Source: Nocardioides sp. AX2bis
Lineage (GTDB): Bacteria; Actinomycetota; Actinomycetes; Propionibacteriales; Nocardioidaceae
Direction: 5' to 3'
Assembly (NCBI RefSeq): GCF_902506435.1
Contig: NZ_LR733215.1
Span: forward strand, 1,457,285 to 1,504,468
Length of the DNA stretch: 47,184 nt
Translations under genes and position numbers: made by a program
Notes under the pieces: model-generated
Told to the model about the DNA's origin: nothing
The model's database searches: none
What the model saw: the letters and a program-made list of their open reading frames with translations, nothing else
Part shown: positions 9,301 to 17,407 of the stretch, piece after piece
Layout of the letters: each line of letters begins with the position of its first letter
How positions within the stretch are numbered: the stretch's first letter is position 1

Positions 9301-9884
9301 CGCTCGACTCCCATCTCCTCGAATGCGGTGCGCAAGATGCGGATCGCGTAGTACGAGCGTGACTTCACGGTGCCCGGGCGGAGCCCGAGGGTGGTCGCGG
9401 CCTCGGTGACCGTGGCACCGCGGTAGTAGAGCTCGTCGATCACGGCTCGGTGCTCGGGTGAGAGCCGCTCCAGCGCCTGCACGACGACGTAGGCGTCGAC
9501 AAGGGCGTCCGCACGGTCACCGACCGCCTGCGCCGCGACGGTGTCGTCGTCGCTGACGAGTCGTACGCGGCGCTCGTCGGCGCGCCACAGATCGATCACC
9601 AGGTTGCGGGCCACCGCGAACAGGTAGGCCCGCGGGTCGCCGCGGGTCGGATCAATTCGGTCGAGATTGCGCCAGCCGCGCAGCATCGTCTCCTGCACGA
9701 CGTCCTCGGCCCTTCCCCGGTCATCGACGAGGCGCAGCACGAAGGTCATCAACGCGGTCCCGTGCCGGAGGTAGAGCTCGGTCAGCACCCGCTCGTCGGC
9801 CTCAGCCGTCCTCCCGGGTGCCCGCGAGCCAGGGCGCAGCGATCTCACACGCCTGGGTACGAGATGCTCTCTTGATCGGTTCAC
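9297..9884 (-). CDS. ECF RNA polymerase sigma factor, SigK-like
   Basis: The product is 195 aa. Sigma region 2 spans about residues 35-110 (YLRHGTALMTFVLRLV, RAEDVVQETMLRGWRN, AYLFAVARNLVIDLWR). Region 4 is at about 135-190 (LERLSPEHRAVIDELYYRGATVTEAATTLGLRPGTVKSR). GTG 9884 overlaps the stop of the upstream hydrolase frame (GTGA), and the stop overlaps the anti-sigma start. The pairing with an RskA-like anti-sigma and a secreted protein resembles SigK/RskA loci, but the exact ECF group is inferred. Confidence 0.9.
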   Translation of the reverse strand: MNRSREHLVPRRVRSLRPGSRAPGRTAEADERVLTELYLRHGTALMTFVLRLVDDRGRAEDVVQETMLRGWRNLDRIDPTRGDPRAYLFAVARNLVIDLWRADERRVRLVSDDDTVAAQAVGDRADALVDAYVVVQALERLSPEHRAVIDELYYRGATVTEAATTLGLRPGTVKSRSYYAIRILRTAFEEMGVER

Positions 9885-10565
9885 CGCATCGCGCCGTGCA
9901 CGCTAAACCGGCGGACTCGTGGAGAAGCGAAAAGCTCGAGTCGTTGGAGCATCGCCTCGAGGACCGGTGGCGCCTGATCGGTGTAGAAGATAATCTGTGC
10001 GTGGGCTGAGCCCGGCAGGATTACCACCAGGTTCTCCCCACCGGCTGACGACTCGGGCAGGTCTGTCGACACCTGGGCTACCGCCTCGTCCACGCTGTCC
10101 ACGACGACCTTCGGCTCCTCCCCGAGCCCCTCGACGATCGCGTTCGGCGCCAGCCGGATCAACTGATCAGCCGGCCCTGGCTCTTGGCTCGCGAGATCGA
10201 GGACGGCATCGGCGCCAGCGCTGGCCCCGACGTGCGCAACGTCAGCGACTCCCTCGCCTTGCAGTTGTTCGACGGCGGCGCGAATCGCATCGGGGTCGAT
10301 GTTCTCGATCGCGATCACCCCCGCTCCCTGGTCGGCGATCGCGACCGCCCGCTTCTCCCAGCTGGCAGCGTCGAAGGCGGCGCCGTGCGCGAGAACGGCG
10401 CCGTGGTCTCCCTCGCCCCGTCGCACCGCCGGGGAGCCGGCATCGGAGGTCGTCTGCCCTGAGGAGCCGCCGGCCGAAGTGCTGCCGGCCGTCTGGACCC
10501 TCCGCAGCCGGCGAGGCCAGGACGACGACAAGCGCAAGCGCGGTTCGCCTCAGGCTTCCGAGCAT
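9881..10565 (-). pseudogene. Alpha/beta-hydrolase-like lipoprotein, frameshifted N-terminus
   Basis: A long intact frame from about 10520 down to 9881 encodes an alpha/beta-hydrolase-like domain: HGAAFDAASWEKRAVAIADQ (oxyanion region), the nucleophile elbow VGASAGADAVL and a late His in PGSAHAQIIFY. The N-terminal signal is scattered over other frames. MLGSLRRTALALVVVL starts at ATG 10565, a lipobox LAGC|GGS lies in a second frame around 10506-10518, and the mature linker is in a third. At least two indels, or sequencing errors, separate signal and enzyme. A -10 box 7 nt before ATG 10565 suggests the gene was originally leaderless and first in the sigma operon. Substrate is unknown. Confidence 0.65.
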
Positions 10566-10572
10566 GTCAACC

Positions 10573-10578
10573 ACACTA
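10573..10578 (-). promoter_or_regulatory. -10 box of the hydrolase-sigma operon
   Basis: On the minus strand TAGTGT ends 7 nt before ATG 10565, the spacing expected for a leaderless actinobacterial transcript. No convincing -35 element was identified. Confidence 0.4.
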
Positions 10579-10649
10579 GGTCGCTTGGCGACCGAATCGC
10601 TTACAAGAAGTTGTCGGCGTTCGGCTGCGAGCCAGGAAGCGGGCCGTCC

Positions 10650-11087
10650 ACTGGCTAGGATCTGCGGCTTGTTCTAGCGCGGCGGTGGTTCGGTCGAGGG
10701 CCTCCTGGCGCCGATGTCCGTTGGCGGGTGAAAGATGGGGAACAGACAGGGTGGGGACGAGGACCGGGTGCGCGGCGAGCGTGAGGTAGCGCATCCAGCC
10801 CTCAGGCGCCGCGCTGACGAAGGGCACAACGACCAGGAGGTCGACCAGTTCGGTGACCAGTGCGCTCAAGGCGGGGCGGGCCTCTTCCAGGTCATCGATC
10901 CGGGGGCTGCGGCGCCAACCATCAGGTCCGGTCAACGCCCAGAGGATGACATTGCACCGTAGGCGCTGCGCCGGGTCGTGGAGGGGCTCAGCGCCCGGCG
11001 GACTTGTCGGCTGGTGGGATCGTCGTTGTCGAGCGAGCTGAAGCCGAGGTCACCCGCGGCGACCGTCTGGGGGCCCGGCGTGCGCCT
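10650..11087 (-). pseudogene. Broken uracil-DNA glycosylase copy
   Basis: Two leftward frames match the intact glycosylase at 13402-13989. The first (TPGPQTVAAGDLGFSSLDNDDPTSRQ) matches its SPGPRTIAAG...NPDPTARH segment. The second, from about 10925, has IDDLEEARPALSALV, GWMRYLTLAAHP and VPTLSVPHLSPANGHRR. The N-terminal third, with the FDPDGGGTGA active-site segment, is missing and the halves are out of frame, so it cannot be functional. It is inverted relative to the intact copy, with the transporter and LysR genes between them. Confidence 0.75.
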
Positions 11088-11210
11088 GCCTGCCACGATC
11101 CCGGTCCTTGGCTCAGAGGATTTCGAAAGGGGTAAATCAGGGCCCGGACGGCCCACGACCTGAGGGGTGCAGGCACGCCTTGTCGTGCAGGCAGCTGGAC
11201 CTGCGGCGGT

Positions 11211-12353
11211 TCAGGGCGCCAGGAGTCGTCCGCGCCAGGCGCCATGGATGGTGCGGGTGAGCACGGTCGCCCAGGCCAGGAGCAGTCCCACGTAGAGCGC
11301 GACGGCTGCGACGGTGAGCGCGTGCAGTCCGGTGACGACCGCGAGGCCTGAAGTGCCGGTGACGACGGTGCCGACCGGGAAGGTGAAGGACCACCAGGTC
11401 AAAGTGAAGGGCAGGCCGTCGCGGGCGGTGCGGGTCGTGACGGCGATCGCGATGCACATCCAGAGCATCGCGAATCCCCACATGGGCATGCCGTAGACCA
11501 GTCCGAATGCTTCGAACGCGGTGCCGTAGGGGGCGGGGAGGATGCCGGCGGCCGGGGTGCCGAGGTTGTGCGCGGCGGTGATCGACTGGCCGAGCGGTCC
11601 CAGGACGATCCAGAGGGTGGGGACGGCCGCGGCGGCGCCGACGTCGTGGTGGACCAGGCGGCTCCAGATCATGGCGATCACGACGATGCTGGCGACCAGG
11701 GTGAGGCCGAACATGGCGTAGCAGGCCATCAGCATGGTCTCGCGCGGCTGCCCTGCTGGCAGGTGCGGGATCAGGAGCGCGCCGGTGGCGGCGCTGACCA
11801 TGGGCGGCACGACCGGCATCAGCCAGCCGCCGAAGGCCGCGTCGCCGGCCACGTCGTGCACCGTGAATGCACGCAGCGGGATCGCGGCGGCGGTCCACAG
11901 ACCCAACGCGGTGCCGGCGGTCCACAGCACCGCGGACACCCCGACCGCGACGCTGGCTCCCAGCAGTGGCTCTGCGACGAGGATGGCACCCGCTCCGACC
12001 GTCATCAGGGCCATGGCGGGCGCCCCGTAGAAGTGCGACATCACGGGGTCGACGGTCCACCGGCGCGCCACGTCACGGTGGTGGACCCAGTGCCCGGCGG
12101 TGGCAGCGGTCACCACCACCAGCAGGGCGACGGCCAGCAGCCACACCGCGACGGCGAACGCGCGGATGCCCGGGATAGCGACCGGCAGGGTGACGGCCGC
12201 GTTGGCGACGATGCCGGTGCCCATGACGGACGCGAACCAGTTGGGGCCGATCTTGCCCAGGGCGGGCTGACCCTGCAGGTCGGCAAGGAAGCTGCGTCGG
12301 ACGGGGCCTCGGGCGGTGTGCTCGTGGCGCAGGATCGCGTGCGTCGTGGTCAT
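11211..12353 (-). CDS. TDT/TehA-SLAC1 family membrane transporter
   Basis: The 380-aa product has about ten hydrophobic segments and the family signature near residue 35 (GPNWFASVMGTGIVANA), followed by HHRDVARRWTVDPVMSHFYGAPAM. The TDT family includes tellurite-resistance TehA, malate exporter Mae1 and sulfite pump Ssu1, so the substrate is probably a small anion, but the sequence does not tell which. Length fits TDT members. It is transcribed divergently from a LysR-type gene, with shared inverted repeats between them, so the regulator probably controls it. Confidence 0.85.
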   Translation of the reverse strand: MTTTHAILRHEHTARGPVRRSFLADLQGQPALGKIGPNWFASVMGTGIVANAAVTLPVAIPGIRAFAVAVWLLAVALLVVVTAATAGHWVHHRDVARRWTVDPVMSHFYGAPAMALMTVGAGAILVAEPLLGASVAVGVSAVLWTAGTALGLWTAAAIPLRAFTVHDVAGDAAFGGWLMPVVPPMVSAATGALLIPHLPAGQPRETMLMACYAMFGLTLVASIVVIAMIWSRLVHHDVGAAAAVPTLWIVLGPLGQSITAAHNLGTPAAGILPAPYGTAFEAFGLVYGMPMWGFAMLWMCIAIAVTTRTARDGLPFTLTWWSFTFPVGTVVTGTSGLAVVTGLHALTVAAVALYVGLLLAWATVLTRTIHGAWRGRLLAP

Positions 12354-12399
12354 GTCTCAAGGATGGGTTGCGAAGCGGGGAGCCGGTAGGACCACCTTC

Positions 12400-12426
12400 T
12401 TGTGGTTGCACAACATGCGCTTGTGC
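12400..12426. promoter_or_regulatory. Candidate LysR operator (TTGTG/CACAA repeats)
   Basis: Three half-sites follow each other: TTGTG (12400-12404), CACAA (12409-12413) and TTGTG (12422-12426). The latter two belong to a perfect GCACAA-N7-TTGTGC dyad (12408-12426). It lies in the divergent gap between the TDT transporter and the LysR gene, where LysR proteins normally bind. Confidence 0.5.
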
Positions 12427-12458
12427 GCGCGATCGGCGTTGGCACTACAGTCGCGGGC

Positions 12459-13409
12459 GTGCACCCACCGCTTCGCCTGCCTGACCTGCGCACCATGGAG
12501 CTGTTGGTCGCAATCTCGGCCGAGGGCAGCATCGGCGGCGCCGCCCGGCGGATGCAGATCAGCCAGCAGGCCGCCTCGCAGCGGGTCAGGGCGTTCGAGA
12601 AGAGCCTGGGGTTGACGCTGCTGGCGCGAGGCACCCGCGGGTCGCTCCTCACCGGCCAGGGACGCGCCGTCGCCGAGTGGGCCGCAGGTCTGGTGGACAC
12701 CGCACACGCCGTCGAGACCGCGATCGAGGCGCTGCGCCAGGAGCAGACCCTGTCGTTGAGGGTGGCCTCGAGCATGACGATCGCCGAGCACCTGTTGCCG
12801 ACCTGGCTGGTGGAGTTCCGCCGCACCCAGGACGCTAACCCCGCCTTGAGCACCTCGGTGAGCCTGCGGGCCCTGAACAGTGAGCAGGTCACCGAGCAGG
12901 TGAGCCGCGGTGAGGTCGATCTCGGGTTCGTTGAGGGCAGCGCCCCGCCCGACCAGGTGAGTCACGTCGACGTCCGCACCGACGAGCTCGTCCTCGTGGT
13001 CGCCCCCGACGACCCGCTCGCGCGGCGGCGCAGCATCCGCGCAGCCCAGCTCGCTGCGATCGCGCTGACCGCCCGCGAACCGGGCTCGGGAACTCGCGCC
13101 GTCCTGGAGGACGCGCTGGCTGACCGTGGGCTGCGGGCAGCACCGGCGGCCATTGAGCTCGGCACGACCACCGCGATCCGCGAGACGGTGCGCGCCGGCG
13201 GCGCCCCGGCCGTCCTGAGCCGGCTCGCCGTCCGCGCGGACCTGCACGCGGGCCACCTGGTCGCGGTCCCGGTCAGTGGGATCGACTTGACCCGCACCCT
13301 GCGCGCGCTGTGGCTCGGTACCGGCCAGCCGTCCAGCAGCGCTGCCCGGGCCCTGCTCGACATCGCGTGCCGGCGGCGCGCGTCCGGCCCGGGAGACCGA
13401 CATGGATGA
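12459..13409 (+). CDS. LysR-family transcriptional regulator
   Basis: The 316-aa product has a winged HTH at residues 1-60 (LRTMELLVAISAEGSIGGAARRMQISQQAASQRVRAFEK region) and a periplasmic-binding-like effector domain (RVASSMTIAEHLLPTWLVEFRR onward). GTG 12459 is chosen because a TACAGT -10 box (12446-12451) lies 7 nt upstream, giving a leaderless transcript; upstream in-frame starts precede the box. It is divergent from the TDT transporter and overlaps the downstream glycosylase by 8 nt. Likely target is the transporter; the ligand is unknown. Confidence 0.85.
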   Translation: MHPPLRLPDLRTMELLVAISAEGSIGGAARRMQISQQAASQRVRAFEKSLGLTLLARGTRGSLLTGQGRAVAEWAAGLVDTAHAVETAIEALRQEQTLSLRVASSMTIAEHLLPTWLVEFRRTQDANPALSTSVSLRALNSEQVTEQVSRGEVDLGFVEGSAPPDQVSHVDVRTDELVLVVAPDDPLARRRSIRAAQLAAIALTAREPGSGTRAVLEDALADRGLRAAPAAIELGTTTAIRETVRAGGAPAVLSRLAVRADLHAGHLVAVPVSGIDLTRTLRALWLGTGQPSSSAARALLDIACRRRASGPGDRHG

Positions 13410-13989
13410 GCAGACGCGTCACCGCAAGCTCGCTGCGATCGACGCTCCCCACGTCGCACCGCTGAACGACCTGGTCCGCCAATGGCGCGCCCAAGGGCGA
13501 CACGTGCCCTGGTTCGACCCCGACGGCGGAGGCACCGGCGCCACCGTGCTGCTGCTGATGGAGTCTCCCGGGCCCCGCACCATCGCGGCCGGCACCGCCG
13601 CGATCACGACCGAGGACAACCCCGACCCCACCGCACGTCACCTGCGCACGGCTCGGATCGAAGCCGAGCTGGCCGCCACCGCCTGCCTGAGGTGGAACGT
13701 CATCCCCTGGGCACTCCCCACCGGCCACAAGCCCACGATCGACGACCTCGAGGACGCCCGCCCAGCACTCGCCCAAGTCAGCGAACTCCTCCACTCGCTC
13801 CACGTCGTCATCACCTTCGGCACCGCAGCCCTCAACGGCTGGATGCGACACCTCACCCTCACCCAGAACCCACGCCTCGTGCCAACCCTCGCCGTCCCCC
13901 ACCCCTCGCCAGCCAACGGGCACCGACGCGCCGAGACCCACCAACGGATCCTGAACACACTTCGGAGCGCCGCCGGAACCACGTCCTGA
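13402..13989 (+). CDS. Uracil-DNA glycosylase superfamily protein
   Basis: The 195-aa product matches the actinobacterial glycosylase type that begins with VPWFDPDGGGTGATVLLLMESPGP, with the DP segment near the active site. It continues with NPDPTARHLR, WNVIPWALPTG and a C-terminal VPHPSPANGHRR, equivalent to the HPSP loop that inserts into DNA. It would remove uracil or deaminated bases. ATG 13402 has GGGAG upstream and overlaps the LysR stop by 8 nt. A degraded second copy lies at 10650-11087. Confidence 0.75.
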   Translation: MDEQTRHRKLAAIDAPHVAPLNDLVRQWRAQGRHVPWFDPDGGGTGATVLLLMESPGPRTIAAGTAAITTEDNPDPTARHLRTARIEAELAATACLRWNVIPWALPTGHKPTIDDLEDARPALAQVSELLHSLHVVITFGTAALNGWMRHLTLTQNPRLVPTLAVPHPSPANGHRRAETHQRILNTLRSAAGTTS

Positions 13990-14206
13990 CAATGCTGCTG
14001 CCCGAAGTCGTCGCGAGAAGGAGAGGGCGTCGGCCACCGAAGACGAGAAACAGACCACCACGGCAATCCCGCGGAACAGGAGCGCCACGAGGCGACGAGC
14101 GTGAGAGCAGCACCGGTCGAGGATCGGCATGCGGGATGGTTCAACCCCGGGTCGTTGACCGGCCGGGTCATCCTGATTCCAGACCGTACAGCGGGCCCCC
14201 CTGACC

Positions 14207-14587
14207 GGGGCGTGATGCATGTGTAGGTGACAACTGACTTCTGGTGCTCGGCGCCGGAAGAGAGGATGTCGCTATGCCTGCTCCCTACCCGCAAGAGTTC
14301 CGCGACGATGTGGTGGCCGTTGCCCGTGCCGGTGAGCCGGGGGTGTTGTTTAAGCAGATCGCCGAGGACTTCGGCATCAGCAAGTCCACGCTGTCGAACT
14401 GGATGAAGGCCGCCGACGTCGAGGAAGGCGTCCGTCCCGGCGTGACCCAGGACGCGGCCGAAGAGCTACGACAGCTGCGGCGCCGCGCGAAGCTTCTCGA
14501 GCGGGAGAACGAGGTCCTGCGCCGGGCTGCGGCCTACCTGTCGCAGGCGAACCTCGAGCTCGGTGGCTCGGGAAAATGATGTACCCG
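14207..14587 (+). mobile_element. Truncated IS3-family copy, inverted to the first
   Basis: It begins with the same terminal sequence as the copy ending at 7816 (GGGGCGTGATGCA, then GTGTAGGTGACAACTGAC) and contains an intact orfA. It stops after the first codons of orfB (ATGATGTACCCGC), where sequence of an alpha/beta-hydrolase gene takes over. The two copies face each other around 6.4 kb. Confidence 0.8.
14274..14579 (+). CDS. IS3-family transposase OrfA (second copy)
   Basis: This 101-aa OrfA differs from the copy at 7445-7750 at a handful of residues (such as AGEPGVLFKQ, SKSTLSN, EEGVRPG, LERENEV). It has the same HTH and coiled coil and the same GAGG ribosome site. OrfB is absent because the element is cut after 14587, so it cannot transpose by itself. 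Confidence 0.85.
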   Translation: MPAPYPQEFRDDVVAVARAGEPGVLFKQIAEDFGISKSTLSNWMKAADVEEGVRPGVTQDAAEELRQLRRRAKLLERENEVLRRAAAYLSQANLELGGSGK

Positions 14588-14691
14588 CGCACCACCGGCA
14601 CCACCTCCGAGGTGTCCCCGAGCTCCCGATAGGCGAAGCGGGTGCCGCCGATGTCGACGTGCTGCGTACGGACATCCGTCCATAAGGTCAT
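14585..14691 (-). pseudogene. N-terminal fragment of an alpha/beta hydrolase
   Basis: Leftward from ATG 14691 the frame reads MTLWTDVRTQHVDIGGTRFAY, then RELGDTSEVVPVV, the beta1-beta2 start typical of alpha/beta hydrolases such as haloperoxidase-like enzymes. After about 35 codons it runs into the truncated insertion sequence. The rest of the gene is missing from the window. It is unrelated to the lipoprotein hydrolase at 9881-10565. Confidence 0.65.
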
Positions 14692-15187
14692 AACTGGTCC
14701 TCTCGGCTGGGGCGTCCAGCCATTGAAGTACGATCACGCTGCAGTTCGAGTGCTCGACCCACATCCGGCAGGACCGAGCTGACCTGCGTCTGCTGAGTGC
14801 TCGCTGCGCGAGGCCAGACCGGCCGCGGGGCCCATCCCCGTCGCTGGCGATGGACTCAGGGGGCAGTCGGGTCAGGACACGAAGGCACTCGGCGTAGTCG
14901 ACCGGGGCCGTTACACGAGCTCGTGACGGGGCCTCGATGGGCGACCTGGGGCCACGTCCGAGCGGAATGTCCGCGCCCCCGCAGCGGCTCCTGGCGGTCG
15001 GGACACTGCAGCATCACCGGTTTCGCCGGCTATGGTCTGACTACTTGACTGACAACATCTTGCTCGGAAAACGGTGCGCTGCCCCGTGCTGCCGTCCGTT
15101 GCCTAGCGGCGCATACCTGTGACTTGACCTACGAGAACGGCCTAGAGTGCACCCACGGGCAACAACTCGAAACGACGCACTTCCGGC
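14692..15187. other. Gap without a supported gene
   Basis: This includes the presumed promoter side of the truncated hydrolase and the right end of element A. Several short open frames exist on both strands, but none has a ribosome site, family features or convincing codon use. Confidence 0.5.
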
Positions 15188-15260
15188 CTGGGGGTCAAGG
15201 GGTCGCAGGTTCAAATCCTGTCAGCCCGACCGAAGAAGTTGCAGGTCAGAGGCCGTTTCC
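15188..15260 (+). repeat. Second att copy (tRNA-Pro 3' part)
   Basis: It matches 6086-6158 at 72 of 73 positions, covering the anticodon loop to the 3' end of tRNA-Pro and the following 25 nt, including the extreme 3' end of the integrase gene. The acceptor 5' strand, D arm and anticodon 5' strand are absent, so it is not a tRNA gene. It is the junction between element A and element B. Confidence 0.85.
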
Positions 15261-16562
15261 ACCGCTGGTGGAGGCGGCCTCTTCCTGTTCGATCTCGGCG
15301 TGTGTGTGCGGTGTGTGTGCAGGGGCCCTCCTGGAGGGCACCAGGGCAGAGGCTCCAGCGACGATCTCGCGCGCCTTGGAGCTCAGCAGGTGGGAGTACA
15401 GATCACCGGTCACGGCGGTGTCGCTGTGGCCCAGGAGCTTGCTCACGATTGTGAGGTCCGCCCCTGAGGCCAGCATGAGGGAGGCCGACTGGTGCCGCTG
15501 ACCGTGGAAGGTCATCCTGGGCAAGGCGGCCTGGACGCGGAGCTTCTCGAACAGCCGGGTGACGTACTGGGGCTTGAGCGGGCGCCCGTCCTCCATGGTG
15601 AAGACGTACCCGCTCTCCTCGTAGTGGTCGCCCGCTGCGAGTGCCTCGGCCGCCTGGGCGATCTGCCAGGCCACCAGCGCTCCCACGGCCCGGTCGTCCA
15701 GGGGTACACGGCGGCGGCCTGCTGCGGTCTTGGTGTCGCCGTCGCCGGTCCGGGTTCTGTTGTTACGGATGGTCAGCTCTCGCCGTGCCAGGTCCACGTG
15801 CTCGTCCCAGCGGAGTCCGATGACCTCCCCGCGCCGCAACCCGGTGAACATGACAAGCTCGAACAGAGCACCGAGGCGGTGGGTGCCGGCGACATCCAGG
15901 AACTGGCCCACCTGCGTGGCCTCCCAGGGCTCGAAGTCCTTCTTCTCCGGCCGTGGCAGTTCCAAGTCGCGGGCTGGGGTCTCATCAATCAGCTCGTCGC
16001 GAACCGCTGCCTGGAAGGCGCCCTGGAGCACGGCAACGATGCGTCGCACGGTGACCGCACCGCGGCCTTCGTCGACCAGCGCGTCGACGAAGGCTTGCAC
16101 GTGCCGTCGACGGACCTCGCGCACCTGCATCGAACCCAGGGTTGAGGGTGCGATGTCCTGGGTGACGTACCGCCGGTAGTTCTCCAGCGTGGATGGCCGC
16201 AGGGGAGCAGCTCCCTTGAGGCCGACCTTGGATCGCCGCTCGAGCCACCGGGGGAGGTAGTCGGCCAGGGTCTCGCGGGAGACCGAGAGAACCTTGCCCT
16301 GGTCGATCTTGAGCGCCGCCTTGTTGCGTTCTTGCTGCGCCTCGCGCTTGGTCGGGTAGGTCCCGCCGTTGACCTGCCGCCGCTTCTTCGTCACTGGGTC
16401 CTTGCCGGCCGAGAGCCGGAACGACCACCGCCCGTGCTTGGGGTCGGCCGTCATCTGCGGGCAGGCGCGCTCGCGCTGCTCCTCCGTGGGCCGCTCGGGC
16501 AGGACACCGTAGGTCCGGCCCTGCCCATCGCGGCACCCGCACCGCCGGAACACGCCACTCAC
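15246..16562 (-). CDS. int: Tyrosine recombinase (tRNA-Pro integrase)
   Basis: The 438-aa product has an Arm-binding/AP2-like N-terminus (KHGRWSFRLSAGKDPVTKKRRQV), a SAM-like core-binding domain (about 95-195) and a catalytic domain with R243 (GLRRGE), H353/R356 in FHGQRHQ, H379 (LLGHSD) and nucleophile Y389 (GDLYSHL). It should catalyse integration and excision at tRNA-Pro. GTG 16562 overlaps the stop of the upstream HTH gene (GTGA), which decides the start; a longer frame is open upstream but runs through that gene. Its stop is 10 nt beyond the 48-nt att core, the typical int-att arrangement. Confidence 0.92.
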   Translation of the reverse strand: MSGVFRRCGCRDGQGRTYGVLPERPTEEQRERACPQMTADPKHGRWSFRLSAGKDPVTKKRRQVNGGTYPTKREAQQERNKAALKIDQGKVLSVSRETLADYLPRWLERRSKVGLKGAAPLRPSTLENYRRYVTQDIAPSTLGSMQVREVRRRHVQAFVDALVDEGRGAVTVRRIVAVLQGAFQAAVRDELIDETPARDLELPRPEKKDFEPWEATQVGQFLDVAGTHRLGALFELVMFTGLRRGEVIGLRWDEHVDLARRELTIRNNRTRTGDGDTKTAAGRRRVPLDDRAVGALVAWQIAQAAEALAAGDHYEESGYVFTMEDGRPLKPQYVTRLFEKLRVQAALPRMTFHGQRHQSASLMLASGADLTIVSKLLGHSDTAVTGDLYSHLLSSKAREIVAGASALVPSRRAPAHTPHTHAEIEQEEAASTSGGNGL

Positions 16563-17200
16563 TGGTCGGCCCCCGCCGTGATCAGACCAGCATCCCGGCA
16601 CCGGGTGATCCACCGGTGGGCCGTGCTGCGGTCGACCCCGATCCTGCGCGCGGTTCTGGTGACCGCCCCGTGGGGCTTGCTGATGCGCTCGTCCTCGAGC
16701 ACCCCCGCGAACGCCTGAAGGTCCTCGGCGGTGGGAGCGCTGGCGCCTCGTCCCCGTGCCAGGTCCCCTGTGGTGGGCTGCGGGTGGCTCCCCAACCATG
16801 CGTCCAGGCGGTCCATAGAGGCCAACGCGTCATCGAGTTGGAGCATCGCGAAACCCTCCGGGGTGTAGGCGTCGAAGCCCTCATCGCGCTGGCGTGCCCG
16901 GTCAACCCGGAGGAAGTCAAGCTCGCGGCCGGCCTCGTGGAAGTCTTTCTGGTCCTCGTGGTGCTGCTCACGGAAGCGCTCGACGAGGTACTCCACGAGC
17001 TCGCCAAGGCGGATCTGGCGTAACTCGGCGCCGGTCAGGGCGTCGACGTCGTCGATCCGCATGCCGACGACTCGGGGCCCACCCTCGGTCATCTTGATCC
17101 GCACCGACAAGGGGTGCGGCACCGCCGTGCCGCCGACCCCGATCCAGCCGGAAGGTCCCTCAGCCGGTACGTCGATCTCGTAATACCTCGAGGTCTCCAC
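16559..17200 (-). CDS. HTH protein of the integrative element
   Basis: The 213-aa product has a C-terminal helix-turn-helix (RTARRIGVDRSTAHRWITRCRDAGL, last 35 residues). The N-terminal part (YYEIDVPAEGPSGWIGVGGT...LSVRIKMTEGGPRVVGMRIDD) is conserved in style with proteins beside actinobacterial integrases but has no assigned function. It probably acts as regulator or directionality factor for integration, because it overlaps and precedes int. GTG 17200 follows a TACGCT -10-like box by a few nt and is preferred over longer frames that extend into the divergent promoter. Confidence 0.65.
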   Translation of the reverse strand: METSRYYEIDVPAEGPSGWIGVGGTAVPHPLSVRIKMTEGGPRVVGMRIDDVDALTGAELRQIRLGELVEYLVERFREQHHEDQKDFHEAGRELDFLRVDRARQRDEGFDAYTPEGFAMLQLDDALASMDRLDAWLGSHPQPTTGDLARGRGASAPTAEDLQAFAGVLEDERISKPHGAVTRTARRIGVDRSTAHRWITRCRDAGLITAGADQ

Positions 17201-17230
17201 ATCGCCAGCGTAGGCAACCGCTCGGCAGAA

Positions 17231-17256
17231 TGCAACAGATGTGCAAAAGTGTTGCA
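17231..17256. promoter_or_regulatory. Inverted-repeat operator between int and xis/rep units
   Basis: TGCAACA (17231-17237) and TGTTGCA (17250-17256) form a perfect 7-bp dyad with a 12-nt spacer. Further TGCAAA and TTTGCA copies lie inside and just after it. The dyad is in the divergent gap between the int-side operon and the xis-rep operon. It is a candidate binding site for the element's own HTH protein or for the excisionase. Confidence 0.5.
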
Positions 17257-17407
17257 TTTGCATTCGTGGGTGCGCCGGATGCTTCGAGCACGTGTCGCCG
17301 GCCCAGTCGAGGTGGGCTCAGACTTGAGGAGTCAGCAACCGAGCACCCAGGGCGACCGGCCCTGGAACGACCCCCCGGCGGGGCCCAGCACCGCCCGAGA
17401 GGAAGAC

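Noticed and set aside
15188..15229. Second tRNA-Pro gene
   Set aside because: Only the 3' part is present; the acceptor 5' strand, D arm and anticodon 5' strand are missing. It is an attachment-site copy.
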